This document shows, piece after piece, positions 27,909-36,818 of a stretch of DNA of 64,000 bases. The notes below the pieces were generated by a model, which searched no databases, was not told where the DNA came from, and saw only the letters and a program-made list of their open reading frames with translations. The position numbers and the translations under genes were made by a program. Location: NCBI GenBank assembly GCA_015231955.1, contig JADGAN010000023.1, positions 1-64,000 of the forward strand. The letters are read 5' to 3'. The first letter of the stretch is position 1, and every line of letters starts with the position of its first letter. This DNA comes from Oligoflexia bacterium. Lineage in GTDB: Bacteria > Bdellovibrionota > Bacteriovoracia > Bacteriovoracales > Bacteriovoracaceae.

Positions 27909-28763
27909 CATCAGCTCAACCTCTCTTAGTTTTTCAAGATTGTTATGCTTTTTATACCCTAATAACAAATGCTCTGCCTTGCGAGCGATCTCCTCTCGCA
28001 CCAGCACTTTTTGCACGAAGGAGAGTCTCTCCCCATGCTCTTTATAAAGGAGCACCATCGATTTAATCCGCCAATAATCCATGGCCACAAAACGGCGAGA
28101 AAGTTGATCCTCATGCCCTCCATACTTAATAATCAAAGGAAGATCCAAGTAACCAACCTCAAAATAGAGGGCCATCCGCAGCCAAAAGTCGTAATCCTCA
28201 CACACAATAAAATCTTCACGAAAAAAACCAATAGTCTTAAAAACCTCTTTATGAATAAGCGATGCAGAAGGACTGATTCGACACATTGATAAGCACTTAT
28301 CAAAGATCTGTCCCCCGTATTTTTGGTGCTTCTTCATCTGATTAACACGCAGCCCATTACGAACCCATACCTCATTACTATGAAAGGCCCGAAGCGCAGG
28401 GTGTTCACTTACAAACAGCATCAAGCGCTCTAACTTCCTTTTCTGCCACTCATCATCAGAATCCAAAAACGCCAACCACTCCCCTTGGGCCTTCTTAATC
28501 CCAAGATTTCTTGCATGGCTTACTCCTAGTGGAGAAGCTGAGGATACGCGAAGAACTGTCAGGCAATCACAGCGCTCCATTAAAGAAGCAAGCAGCTCCC
28601 CTGTTTCATCGCTTGAGGCGTCGTCAACAACTAAAATCTCTAGACTTGGGTAGTGCTTTCTTTGAATCAGCACCGAATCGATGGCCCGCTTAATTGTCAA
28701 GGCGCGATTATGGGTGGGTATAATAACACTAATCATTGGGGCCATGCTGTTCTTACTGCTCAT
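27891..28763 (-). CDS. Family 2 glycosyltransferase
   Basis: A 290-residue GT-A fold enzyme: SVIIPTHNRALTIKRAIDSV at the start, VVDDASSDET, the metal-binding AFLDSDDEW (DxD) and the acceptor-site motif CEDYDFWLRM. No transmembrane segment. It should transfer a sugar from a nucleotide sugar to lipopolysaccharide, capsule or another glycan; donor and acceptor are unknown. It stands alone rather than in a polysaccharide cluster. The 3' ends of this gene and the RlmI-like gene overlap by 18 nt. Confidence 0.9.
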   Translation of the reverse strand: MSSKNSMAPMISVIIPTHNRALTIKRAIDSVLIQRKHYPSLEILVVDDASSDETGELLASLMERCDCLTVLRVSSASPLGVSHARNLGIKKAQGEWLAFLDSDDEWQKRKLERLMLFVSEHPALRAFHSNEVWVRNGLRVNQMKKHQKYGGQIFDKCLSMCRISPSASLIHKEVFKTIGFFREDFIVCEDYDFWLRMALYFEVGYLDLPLIIKYGGHEDQLSRRFVAMDYWRIKSMVLLYKEHGERLSFVQKVLVREEIARKAEHLLLGYKKHNNLEKLREVELMLTELS

Positions 28764-28878
28764 GAGGAAGAAAGCTCTTCTCTTTTATAATGGAAGTAAA
28801 TAGAATTCTTTACATTCCATCGATTATTACATATTAAAGAATGGTTTTATTACTTTTGAATACTACTGGGGCAGAGTT

Positions 28879-29112
28879 ATGTCGAAGATTTGTGATCTTA
28901 CAGGAAAGAGAAGATTAATTGGAAATAGAGTTTCACATGCTAATAACAAAAAGAAAATGGCTCAACAGGTTAATCTTCATGTTAAGCGCGTTTTCGATCC
29001 CGAAAGTGGCGAAACAGTGAAGCTTAGATTGTCAACAAGAGCAATTCGTACTTTAGATAAGCTCGGTTCACTCTCAAAATTTGTACGCAAATACGCCCAC
29101 CTTATTCCTTAA
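28879..29112 (+). CDS. rpmB: 50S ribosomal protein L28
   Basis: A 77-residue L28: SKICDLTGKR at the N-terminus, GNRVSHANNKKK, then FNLH-like VNLHVKRVF and the C-terminal LRLSTRAIRTLDK. Length agrees with bacterial L28 (about 62-78). It is monocistronic here, not paired with rpmG as in E. coli. Its last 11 nt overlap the convergent pseudo-receiver gene. Confidence 0.96.
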   Translation: MSKICDLTGKRRLIGNRVSHANNKKKMAQQVNLHVKRVFDPESGETVKLRLSTRAIRTLDKLGSLSKFVRKYAHLIP

Positions 29113-29563
29113 ACTCCTCTTGTAGTGATAAACACTCTTGAATCTTTTTAAGCAACCATATAGGCGCAAGTGGCATTTTAATTAACTCATTAACAAAGCT
29201 CTTGGTAACTGTATCAATGCCTTCTTCTTTGTCATTAACATTCAGCACCTGAATAATAGGGAGATCTTTCTTCGCATACCTTGCTCGAATCAGAGAGATC
29301 ACTTCAGGTGCAGTTAGCACTTGAATATCTGGCCCAATGATGACAATCATTACTGGGATAGGCGAGTTCTCTAGCAGATTGAGCGCCTGAAAGCCATGAC
29401 CACTTTGAACTACGTCAAAATCGTTCATCCTCAAAAAAGAGGAGAATGAATCACGAAACCCTTCATTTGATGTGATAAAAAGTACCCTTCTTACCGATCT
29501 TCTATTAATAAGTGCTGAAGTCATGACTGATGATACCTTTTTGGTGGATCTGGCCTTATTCAT
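29102..29563 (-). CDS. Pseudo-receiver protein
   Basis: A 153-residue protein whose residues 25-150 look like a receiver: RRVLFITSNEGFRDSFSSFL, then MIVIIGPDIQVLTAPEVISLI, LPIIQVLNVN and ELIKMPLAPIWLLKKI. The acidic pair of strand 1 (TSNE) and the phospho-aspartate of strand 3 (IIGPD) are missing, so phosphorylation is unlikely. The gene starts 1 nt inside the end of the subtilase gene (shared base), so the two are probably translated from one message. Its role is unknown. Confidence 0.65.
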   Translation of the reverse strand: MNKARSTKKVSSVMTSALINRRSVRRVLFITSNEGFRDSFSSFLRMNDFDVVQSGHGFQALNLLENSPIPVMIVIIGPDIQVLTAPEVISLIRARYAKKDLPIIQVLNVNDKEEGIDTVTKSFVNELIKMPLAPIWLLKKIQECLSLQEEFKE

Positions 29564-31305
29564 TAAGGAATATATTCGATTGACTCAATAATAAAACCCC
29601 ATTTTGTAAGACTAGAATCGGAGGTAAATCTAATAGTAACGCTGTCACCCTCAATGTAATCACTCACATAATTCTCGCCAGCTCCACTAACCTTCTCTGT
29701 CTCCACACCTTTCTTATCAACTAAGCGAACAAAATCGTAGCCGCTCTCAAGATCATATTTTTTAATTTGAACTCTCACATATTTTGCACCAGGAATAGAG
29801 AATACTTTTTGGAAATTCTCATTATCCTTATAGGGGTGTGTGCTTTCGAAAGGGACAGCAAGTGGATATTTGACCCAATCACTAGGGTTAGGTTCACTGC
29901 GTGGTGGTCTTGTATCTGTCAGCAAATTATAAGCATTAACTCTTCCTCTAGAGATTAACTTCCCTTTGTATGCAGCACTTGGAACTGAAGTGGCCATTAT
30001 ACGCTCTCTTAAAGATGCAAAATCTATTCTTCCCTCTTTACTTAAGAGCAGGCCTACTATACCAGAGACATGAGGGGTGGCCATGGATGTGCCTGAATAA
30101 ATACCATACCCGTTCCCCTTTACTGTTGATAAAATATCTTGTCCTGGAGCGGCCACATGAACTGTGTTTCGTCCATAACAAGAAAAATTGGCAAGCACAT
30201 CATCTATATTATGAGCAGCAACTGAAATCACATTTTCTACTGGATAGTTGGAAGGGTAGTGAGGAGAACGATCATTATCAGCAGCATCATTGCCAGCAGC
30301 GGCCACAAAAACAATTCCTTTATCCTTTGCACGAATAATAGCATCCTCTAAAAGTTTAGAGTATCCGCCACCTCCCCAAGAGTTAGACATAATATCCACA
30401 TTCATCATGGTTGCATAGTCAATGGACTGAATAGCAGCTTCTAAAGAACCGCTCCCACCAGCAGTAAGGAATTTTACTGGCATCAGAGTTACTCGATCCA
30501 TTACTCCTGCTACACCTAGTCCATTGTTATGAATCGCACCGATAGTTCCAGCACAATGTGTTCCATGACTGTGATCATCGATAGGATCTCCATCTCTATT
30601 GGCAAAATCGTAGCCATAAATATCATCAATGAATCCATTATTATCATCATCAATACCGGTCTTACCCTCTTTCTCGGCCACATTTACCCACATATTTGCA
30701 CTTAAATCTTGATGAGTATAATCAATACCAGTATCAATCACCGCAATTTTAATATCACGACTTCCTTTAGTGATTTCCCACGCACGAAGTGCATCTATAT
30801 CAGCACCAACAACTCCTTTTCGAGGAGAATTATTACCAAGATTTTTTAATCCCCATAGCTTTGCAAACATAGGATCACTTGGAACAGAAGGATCAAACAG
30901 ATCAATACTGAGATCATTTTTTGTCATCATCTCTTTGATCTCTGCTTTTGTTAACACTCGTTCATTGCTAGGGCGTACAATAGAGACAATATAATTTGGC
31001 TCTACCACTCTTACTGCAGGAGACGCCTTTAACTTATTTATTACTTCAAGTAGTGGGCGCTCAACAGTAATTTTGGCAAGATAAATATCTGGATCGATAG
31101 TATTTAATTTACGCTCAACTCTTATTCCAAATTGATCTTGATTTTTGTGAAACCAATCACTCTTATTGCTATCTAATTTAATGAGCAATCCATCAGATGG
31201 AAAATCACTGCCTTTATCGCTAGTGTAAGCACCAAAACTACTTAATAAAAACGCTGACACTAAAAGCGTTCTCATCACACTCTTCCATGAATTTCGACTT
31301 TTCAT
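29563..31305 (-). CDS. Secreted subtilisin-family (S8) serine protease
   Basis: A 580-residue exported protease. A signal peptide is followed by an I9-type propeptide (DGLLIKLDSNKSDW to VRVVEPNYI) and the S8 catalytic domain: Asp in VIDTGIDYTHQDL (near 191), His in HSHGTHCAG (near 245), oxyanion Asn in AAAGND, and Ser in GTSMATPHVSG (near 404). The last 90 residues (FQKVFSIPGAKYVRVQIKKY onwards) form a beta-rich C-terminal domain. The ATG at 31305 has AGGAG about 6 nt upstream; the longer open frame adds 19 residues before it. It probably acts outside the cell. Confidence 0.94.
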   Translation of the reverse strand: MKSRNSWKSVMRTLLVSAFLLSSFGAYTSDKGSDFPSDGLLIKLDSNKSDWFHKNQDQFGIRVERKLNTIDPDIYLAKITVERPLLEVINKLKASPAVRVVEPNYIVSIVRPSNERVLTKAEIKEMMTKNDLSIDLFDPSVPSDPMFAKLWGLKNLGNNSPRKGVVGADIDALRAWEITKGSRDIKIAVIDTGIDYTHQDLSANMWVNVAEKEGKTGIDDDNNGFIDDIYGYDFANRDGDPIDDHSHGTHCAGTIGAIHNNGLGVAGVMDRVTLMPVKFLTAGGSGSLEAAIQSIDYATMMNVDIMSNSWGGGGYSKLLEDAIIRAKDKGIVFVAAAGNDAADNDRSPHYPSNYPVENVISVAAHNIDDVLANFSCYGRNTVHVAAPGQDILSTVKGNGYGIYSGTSMATPHVSGIVGLLLSKEGRIDFASLRERIMATSVPSAAYKGKLISRGRVNAYNLLTDTRPPRSEPNPSDWVKYPLAVPFESTHPYKDNENFQKVFSIPGAKYVRVQIKKYDLESGYDFVRLVDKKGVETEKVSGAGENYVSDYIEGDSVTIRFTSDSSLTKWGFIIESIEYIP

Positions 31306-31573
31306 TGACACTCCTATCGTTTGAAGTAAATAAGCAAACAAACGCATCTGCAATTTGTACACTCTCTCTTTCTTTTATAACAAATAATTGTATCCTCTTA
31401 TTGAAGGAATAATCTTCCACAATAAAGTTTATTTATTAGAAATCCACCTTATCATTCCTACTTCAATGTTACCCAGATTGAAAATTTTATAAGTTAAGAG
31501 AGAATAAATAATATGAAACGATCATGTAGATAAATATTTCCAGCACATCAGTAGGAGAGGATAAAAACCACTT

Positions 31574-32257
31574 ATGCTATACAAAAACAGTAACGATCCC
31601 ATCGAGATGAAAAAAATCTCACTGCGGATTTTCTCCATGAGGAGTTATCTCGAAGCATTTATCAAAGGCTATGTTAAAAACATTGAAGTTGATGATTTAT
31701 CAATTCAAGAATTAAATGCACTTTTCAATCAATACTATCAAGATACCTATCTTATCGAACACTTTCCTCATGTGATTCAAGACAAAACGGTACTTCCTGC
31801 AGTCAAAGAAAATCCAGAAGAAAATAAAAACAATAAAGAAGGAAACAAAGGAAACAACAATGAAGATGGTCCTATCCAAATGAGTTTTGGCATTCCCATT
31901 CATCCTTTAATTCCAGAGGAAAAGACTGCTTATGGAAAAACATTCATCTCCGATATCAATATTGCAAATATTGGGCTATTTTCTACCAAACCTTATCTCA
32001 TTGGACAAAATATTATTATAGAGTTCGATTTACCTCACACCTTTTCTGTGGGAGCAGAAGTTCTATCTTGTAAAAATTTCAACATTCACAGTCGAATCAT
32101 TAGCACCAACCGACCTCCCTTTAGGATTCATGCATCTTTTGTGTTTACACGCAAAGGAGAACGTACACTGCTTCGAAATTTTATTGAGTCAATGGAACCA
32201 GATCGACCTAACAAGAAAAGCGCAGATCAAGCAGCAGATCCAGCTGCTGCTGCTTGA
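31574..32257 (+). CDS. PilZ-like domain protein
   Basis: A 227-residue cytoplasmic protein. Residues 1-75 are helical (ISLRIFSMRSYLEAFIKGYV), then comes an Asn/Lys-rich linker (ENKNNKEGNKGNNNED) and a beta-rich domain with DINIANIGLFSTKPYLIG and IIIEFDLPHTFSVGAEVL, which looks like PilZ. The c-di-GMP contact motif DxSxxG is changed to NxAxxG and the RxxxR is not apparent, so ligand binding is doubtful. The final codons (AADQAADPAAAA-like tail) lie within a strong hairpin that probably terminates transcription. No clear operon partner. Confidence 0.65.
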   Translation: MLYKNSNDPIEMKKISLRIFSMRSYLEAFIKGYVKNIEVDDLSIQELNALFNQYYQDTYLIEHFPHVIQDKTVLPAVKENPEENKNNKEGNKGNNNEDGPIQMSFGIPIHPLIPEEKTAYGKTFISDINIANIGLFSTKPYLIGQNIIIEFDLPHTFSVGAEVLSCKNFNIHSRIISTNRPPFRIHASFVFTRKGERTLLRNFIESMEPDRPNKKSADQAADPAAAA

Positions 32258-32264
32258 TCATTTT
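32225..32264. terminator. Terminator hairpin embedded in the 3' end of a CDS
   Basis: A 13-bp perfect stem (GATCAAGCAGCAG with CTGCTGCTTGATC) closes over a 9-nt loop and is followed by A then five T. The downstream arm contains the stop codon of the PilZ-like gene, and the stem encodes its Ala/Gln-rich tail. The convergent exbD ends 10 nt away, so it may serve both directions. Confidence 0.8.
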
Positions 32265-32266
32265 TA

Positions 32267-32731
32267 TTATTTTAAATTGCTTGCTCCATTATTCACTGGC
32301 GCCGCACCAGATGCAGTATCAGTGGCCACTGCAAATTTTTGTGCCCCTGCCGATTTTGCTATATCCATAATTTCAATCATCTTTCCAACCGTCGAAGAGG
32401 TATCACCTTCAAAAATCACCTCATCACTCTTCTCTCTGGTCAATGCACTTGCAATTTCTGCTTTTAAATCAACCTGATCTTTTTTTTCGATCTTTTTTCC
32501 TTGAATAGAAACAGTACCAGCGGCATCAAGTGAAATAATGACAACATTATTGGATTTTTGTTCCGTTTTGGCCGAGGTTTTGGGAAGCTCTATATCGAGC
32601 CCCGATTCAAGTGTAATCGACGAGGTCACCATAAAAACAATCAGCAACACTAGCATGATATCAATAAGCGGAGTCATGTTGATCTCTGCTAAGATATCTT
32701 CTTTGGTATCGTTATCAAAGCGTAATGCCAT
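32267..32731 (-). CDS. exbD: ExbD/TolR-family proton-channel protein
   Basis: A 154-residue protein with a single N-terminal transmembrane helix in the pattern INMTPLIDIMLVLLIVFMVT, whose aspartate is the proton-carrying residue of ExbD/TolR/MotB-like proteins. A periplasmic domain (TVSIQGKKIEKKDQVDLKAEI, VIFEGDTSSTVGKMIEIMDIA) follows. The ATG at 32731 has GGGAG upstream; the longer open frame lies inside exbB. It overlaps the exbB stop by 17 nt. It powers a TonB- or TolA-like energy transfer; no tonB or tolA gene is in the window. Confidence 0.92.
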   Translation of the reverse strand: MALRFDNDTKEDILAEINMTPLIDIMLVLLIVFMVTSSITLESGLDIELPKTSAKTEQKSNNVVIISLDAAGTVSIQGKKIEKKDQVDLKAEIASALTREKSDEVIFEGDTSSTVGKMIEIMDIAKSAGAQKFAVATDTASGAAPVNNGASNLK

Positions 32732-33395
32732 TAGAAAGCTCCCTTTTCTCCGGCAAAGTTTTTTGTGCAGACTTATTGCTTGCCTCATCCTCTCCGGCAT
32801 GGAGATCAGCAAGATCCTCTAATTTATTTTTTAACTCCACTCCCAAATTACTCACCTTCACTTGAAAATAGTTGTAAAAAATAATTGCAACTACCGCTAC
32901 AAAAATCCCAGCAGCGGTTGCAATCAGTGCCTCTGCAAGTCCTGACGCCACCACTGAAAATCCACTTTTACCTGTAACAGCAATCGATTCAAAGGAGCGA
33001 ATAATACCGCTAACTGTACCAAACAACCCAATAAATGGGGCCATCGACCCTACAGTTCCTAATATCCATAAAAATCTCTTTAACCCTATTTGTGTCTCCT
33101 GCAAGCGTCTTGCAACCTTGCTCATACGCACCTCTCTAGCAAGGTGAGCATTCTCAAAAAGTGCTAAATGTGGAGCGGATATCAATTCATCTGAGTTTGC
33201 GTAAATAAATTTCACCTCTTCTTTTTTTCCATTTTTTAAAAATTCTAAGGCCTTCGCATAAAGGCGATTAACCTCTTTTCGAAATTTGGAAAGAGACCAA
33301 ACTTTTTCAAAAATCACCGCCCATACAATGAGTGAACAAAAGAGAAGTGGATACATAATAATTCCACCATCTCTAAATAATGCAATCAGTCCCAT
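32715..33395 (-). CDS. exbB: ExbB/TolQ/MotA-family proton-channel protein
   Basis: A 226-residue inner-membrane protein with three transmembrane helices: YPLLFCSLIVWAVIFEKVWSL near the start, and the pair LWILGTVGSMAPFIGLFGTVSGI and GLAEALIATAAGIFVAVVAIIFYNYF, the ExbB/TolQ signature. It forms the proton channel with the ExbD encoded just downstream (17-nt overlap). The ATG at 33395 has AGGA 6 nt upstream; a GTG seven codons earlier lacks a site. The C-terminus is Ser/Lys/Glu-rich. The system type (Exb, Tol or gliding-like) is not determined. Confidence 0.93.
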   Translation of the reverse strand: MGLIALFRDGGIIMYPLLFCSLIVWAVIFEKVWSLSKFRKEVNRLYAKALEFLKNGKKEEVKFIYANSDELISAPHLALFENAHLAREVRMSKVARRLQETQIGLKRFLWILGTVGSMAPFIGLFGTVSGIIRSFESIAVTGKSGFSVVASGLAEALIATAAGIFVAVVAIIFYNYFQVKVSNLGVELKNKLEDLADLHAGEDEASNKSAQKTLPEKRELSNGITL

Positions 33396-33505
33396 GTTTT
33401 TTCCTTTGATGCTCACAAAGGAGCAAAATTAATCTCGACAATGTGTACTCAAAACCTCAAGATTATAATACTAGGATATACTTAATCCATCGATAGGGCA
33501 ATAGA

Positions 33506-34555
33506 ATGGGTTTTTCCAACTTGCTTTTACAGCTTTTCTCTTTCAACAAATCCACTTGGTTTATTATAGTATTTGCTCTTTTTACCTCACTCATGGCACT
33601 CTTAAGCGACTTTTACCATACTCCCTTTGTCTATATTGGTAGCGGTAACTTATACCAAAGCCCTATTCCCAGCGATCTCTTCGTGGGCCTTAATAAAATC
33701 ACTCTCGAAAACAAACAAGAAACTATTCACCTGGAACTCACGAACAGCGCTGCGAATCCCAGCGAATCTGTTTGGGAATTAAAAAAACCACGAGAAGCTT
33801 TAGCAAACCCAAAAAACATCAATAATATTCTGCTGGCATTAAAAAACTTAAAAGTACGAAAAAACTTTCATCTTGATAAAATTAATATCACTAACTTTTC
33901 TATCGATCGGCCAGCAATAACACTTACACTAGAAAATGCGAACAAAAAGAGTCTGCAAATTAAAATTGGATTAGTGAACTCCATTGATAATACTGCTTAC
34001 ATTTTTGTCTCCTCTCAAAATTCCATCCTACAAATCGACATTCCGACATTTCCGTTGGAAACACTCACAACTGGACAGCTCATTGATGCCAGGATTATCC
34101 CCATCACCGTAAGCAACATCGAGCAACTACAAATTTACAACCAAAAGCGAGATAAAAAAAATTTACTGCTATCCCTTACTCAAAATCCTAACAACCAGGA
34201 ATGGATCAACAATGCTGACCCTACAACTCCAAAGGTCATTCCATCAAAAGTAATTGCCCCATTAATTGACAACACGCTAGCATATCAAGGAACGCTTATT
34301 CTCGATCGCCCGAGTGAAGATTTAAAAAAAATTATGGAAAAATATTTGAATTCTCACCAATACATTATCGATATTACCACCATTGATAAAAAGCTTTCCT
34401 CCTATAGTATATCTACCCTCATCTCTGAGCGCTTAAGCGAAGTGAAAGATTTAGACAAGAGCGCTATCGTCTCCTCTTCTACTATTACCGCCCCTATTCT
34501 TGTCAACGCTGACCTCTACAAAAACATTGCTATCCTCGAAAATACGTCCCGATAA
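33506..34555 (+). CDS. DUF4340-like exported or membrane-anchored protein
   Basis: A 349-residue protein with one N-terminal membrane helix (WFIIVFALFTSLMALLSDF), then a soluble domain. SVWELKKPREALANPKNINNILLALKNLKVRKNF, followed by strands such as LQIKIGLVNSIDNTAYIF, resembles DUF4340 proteins (WxLxxP, A(D/N)xxxVxxLLxxLxxL), which are often linked to gliding or ABC-type operons. That match is by eye and tentative. It is divergent from exbB across about 110 nt. Confidence 0.6.
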   Translation: MGFSNLLLQLFSFNKSTWFIIVFALFTSLMALLSDFYHTPFVYIGSGNLYQSPIPSDLFVGLNKITLENKQETIHLELTNSAANPSESVWELKKPREALANPKNINNILLALKNLKVRKNFHLDKINITNFSIDRPAITLTLENANKKSLQIKIGLVNSIDNTAYIFVSSQNSILQIDIPTFPLETLTTGQLIDARIIPITVSNIEQLQIYNQKRDKKNLLLSLTQNPNNQEWINNADPTTPKVIPSKVIAPLIDNTLAYQGTLILDRPSEDLKKIMEKYLNSHQYIIDITTIDKKLSSYSISTLISERLSEVKDLDKSAIVSSSTITAPILVNADLYKNIAILENTSR

Positions 34556-34561
34556 AAAGCA

Positions 34562-35998
34562 TTATTTTCCTTTATTTTCTTCATGGGCCTGCCCCATGTT
34601 CTGTGCTATTTTTCTTGGGTCGGCAAACACTTTAAGAAAGCTCTCTAAAATAACAGCACTATGGCGTTTAACACAAGAGGGATCACTGAGCATTTTCCGA
34701 AGCGCCGCTGGTGGCTGCAGCTTATTATCAACCATATGCCTTGTAAACTCATCAGCAAGTCCTACAATCTGCGCAAGCACAAGAATGCGGTGAGAACGAA
34801 TACCATAAGGAAAACCCTCTCCACTGATACGCTCATGATGCTGAAGCACAATCTGCTTGACCGCTTGAGGAACCACCGGCTGCTCACTTAAAATCTGTAC
34901 ACCAAGCTCACAATGGGCCTTATATAGTCCTAATTGTTCTGGAGTCATTTTTAAGTAGGACATCTCGCGGATCTCAGGAGCAAGCTTGGTACAACCAATA
35001 TCATGAAAGAGCGCGGCCATCACCAATGTCTCATTGATGATCCTTGATTCCCATTCAAATTGCTTTACAATCATTCCTGAAAAAAGACCTACCAAATAAG
35101 AGTGAGTATAGAGAGAAGGATCGAAAACCGAGTAGTCTCGCATCAGCTTAAAAAGATCATCGTTTTTATGAATAATTTCATAGACGTTATCACATAGAAC
35201 TTTGCCTTGATCAAAAATAAGCGGCTTTAGACCTTCGGTAAAAACCGCTTCAACAAATACTTGAGAGAGTCCTTTGACTACACTTACCTTAGTATTAAGA
35301 GAAATATTGGCATTAGCGGCGGCCTTCTCTGCAACAAAATTTTGTACGCGAATAAATTTAATCCTGTCCTCTTTAAGGAAGTATAAAAACTCCACCTTCT
35401 TTTCATTTTTGTACTTATCAAGTCGTTCCCTACTAAAAGTATCCCCTGCATGCAAAATTTTAACATAACGACCAGATCTCAACTGAATAAAGATATCAAA
35501 TTGAACCGCCTTGATCGAAACAAACTCTTCAATTCTAATTTGCACAAAACGATCATCAGAGAGATCCATCTCCTGCTCTTCTGAGGCACCTTCATTACTT
35601 GCCTGCACCAGGAGTGTACGATAGTCACGATGCCCCTCAATGGCACCTTGAATATCTTTACTAGCAACCTCGGCCCCAATAAACACATCAAACACCCCTT
35701 GTTTGGCCAAAGTGTTTCGATCAAGACCTGCATCTGCCAAGGTTTGCTCACTCTTCATGGTGAGGATAACTTTTGTGGAGGGATGATTGGTGCGAATAAA
35801 TTTTAAAACTTGCCCTCCAGAGTATTCTTGAATATCCAAGCTTAATATAATAGCAAAAAACTGTTTATTATACATTTTGAGTTGGGCCGTTCGCCCATTC
35901 ATGCAGGAGTCGGCTTCATAGCCTAGCTTTACAAGAAAACTTGCAAGCTCTTTCCCCTTCTCCATATCTGGATCAGCAACTAAAATTCGGATGGCCAT
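34562..35998 (-). CDS. Receiver-like plus HD-GYP-like signalling protein
   Basis: A 478-residue regulator. Residues 1-130 are receiver-like (IRILVADPDMEKG, AIILSLDIQEYSGG); the phospho-acceptor alignment is ambiguous. A middle beta-rich region (about 170-230, IQLRSGRYVKILHAGDTFSRERLDKY) resembles the N-terminal domain often found before HD-GYP. The C-terminal HD domain has MAALFHDIGCTKL, HCELGVQILSE and HHERISGEGFPYG, close to the HHExxDGxGYP consensus with D to G and Y to F. C-di-GMP hydrolysis is plausible. The ATG at 35998 is preferred (GGGAG 7 nt upstream). Related in layout to the protein at 13743-15080. Confidence 0.78.
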   Translation of the reverse strand: MAIRILVADPDMEKGKELASFLVKLGYEADSCMNGRTAQLKMYNKQFFAIILSLDIQEYSGGQVLKFIRTNHPSTKVILTMKSEQTLADAGLDRNTLAKQGVFDVFIGAEVASKDIQGAIEGHRDYRTLLVQASNEGASEEQEMDLSDDRFVQIRIEEFVSIKAVQFDIFIQLRSGRYVKILHAGDTFSRERLDKYKNEKKVEFLYFLKEDRIKFIRVQNFVAEKAAANANISLNTKVSVVKGLSQVFVEAVFTEGLKPLIFDQGKVLCDNVYEIIHKNDDLFKLMRDYSVFDPSLYTHSYLVGLFSGMIVKQFEWESRIINETLVMAALFHDIGCTKLAPEIREMSYLKMTPEQLGLYKAHCELGVQILSEQPVVPQAVKQIVLQHHERISGEGFPYGIRSHRILVLAQIVGLADEFTRHMVDNKLQPPAALRKMLSDPSCVKRHSAVILESFLKVFADPRKIAQNMGQAHEENKGK

Positions 35999-36179
35999 GG
36001 CCACTCTCCCTCTGCTAGAAGAAATAAAACACGATAAGCGTTTCCAAGCTTTTCGGCTTATTTGTAGAAGAGTTAATGGAGAGCGATAGTTTTTATGATT
36101 TTGCTTACTTTATTAACCAAGAATTTAAATCGGATTTAAAGAGCGGAACGTAGTGAATTACGCAAGGAACCAAAAATAT

Positions 36180-36359
36180 CTATTTTGACTCTTTGTGAAC
36201 TGTATGTTTGCGCTCGAACTTGCAATATTTTTTCATTTCCAAACGATCTGGCGTCGTCTTTTTGTTTTTTGTTGTTGAGTAGCGATTTACACCTGGCATG
36301 TTACTTGTTGGACAACTTGTGCACTGCAGATGAATAATAACTCTATTACCTTTTGCCAT
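36180..36359 (-). CDS. rpmG: 50S ribosomal protein L33
   Basis: A 59-residue protein read directly from the minus strand: [16 protein letters not shown], then [31 protein letters not shown] and a TAG stop. This is L33. It keeps the first zinc pair (C13-x-x-C16), but of the second pair only C46 is present (CKFE instead of CxxC), so zinc binding may be partial. A short intergenic space separates it from the divergent rpmE. The gene is shorter than many ORF finders' cut-offs. Confidence 0.93.
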   Translation of the reverse strand: MAKGNRVIIHLQCTSCPTSNMPGVNRYSTTKNKKTTPDRLEMKKYCKFERKHTVHKESK

Positions 36360-36600
36360 AAATACCCCTTAAATGAATAATCTAAACTTTAAGTTTACTA
36401 CCTTTTTTCTCAAGAGACGACAACAGAAATATTTGATGAGCTGCTCGTAAAAACAGTGCTTGACGGAAAACAATCGCTAGTGCACATTGTTTGGATCAAG
36501 ATTGAGATTCATTCGTATCTTAATTGTTCATATTAGACTTAAGCTTAGATTAAAATTACTTGTGATATTAATTGTTCAAGACAACTTCGGGGTTATAGAA

Positions 36601-36816
36601 ATGAAAAAAGAGATTCACCCTCCATACCAAGAGACTACTATTAATTGCGTCTGTGGAGCATCATGGAAAACTAAAAGCACTGCAAAACTAACAAAAGTAG
36701 ATATCTGCGCGTCATGCCACCCATTCTACTCAGGTAAACAAAAAATTATGGACTCTGAGGGAAGAATTGAAAAATTCCGTAAAAAGTACGCTCGCACGGC
36801 CACTCCAAATAAGTAG
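36601..36816 (+). CDS. rpmE: 50S ribosomal protein L31
   Basis: A 71-residue zinc-form L31: MKKEIHPPYQETTINCVCG, then VDICASCHPFYSGKQK and RIEKFRKKY. Cysteines in CVCG and CASC complete the zinc site. An open frame extends 38 codons upstream, but this Met matches the conserved L31 N-terminus. The gene is divergent from rpmG (241-nt gap) and converges with lplA at 2 nt. Confidence 0.95.
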   Translation: MKKEIHPPYQETTINCVCGASWKTKSTAKLTKVDICASCHPFYSGKQKIMDSEGRIEKFRKKYARTATPNK

Positions 36817-36818
36817 TC

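Noticed and set aside
32267-33395. exbBD read as a MotAB flagellar stator
   Set aside because: The ExbD-like protein is short, with no OmpA-like peptidoglycan-binding domain, and the ExbB-like protein has three helices, not four, with no MotA cytoplasmic motif.
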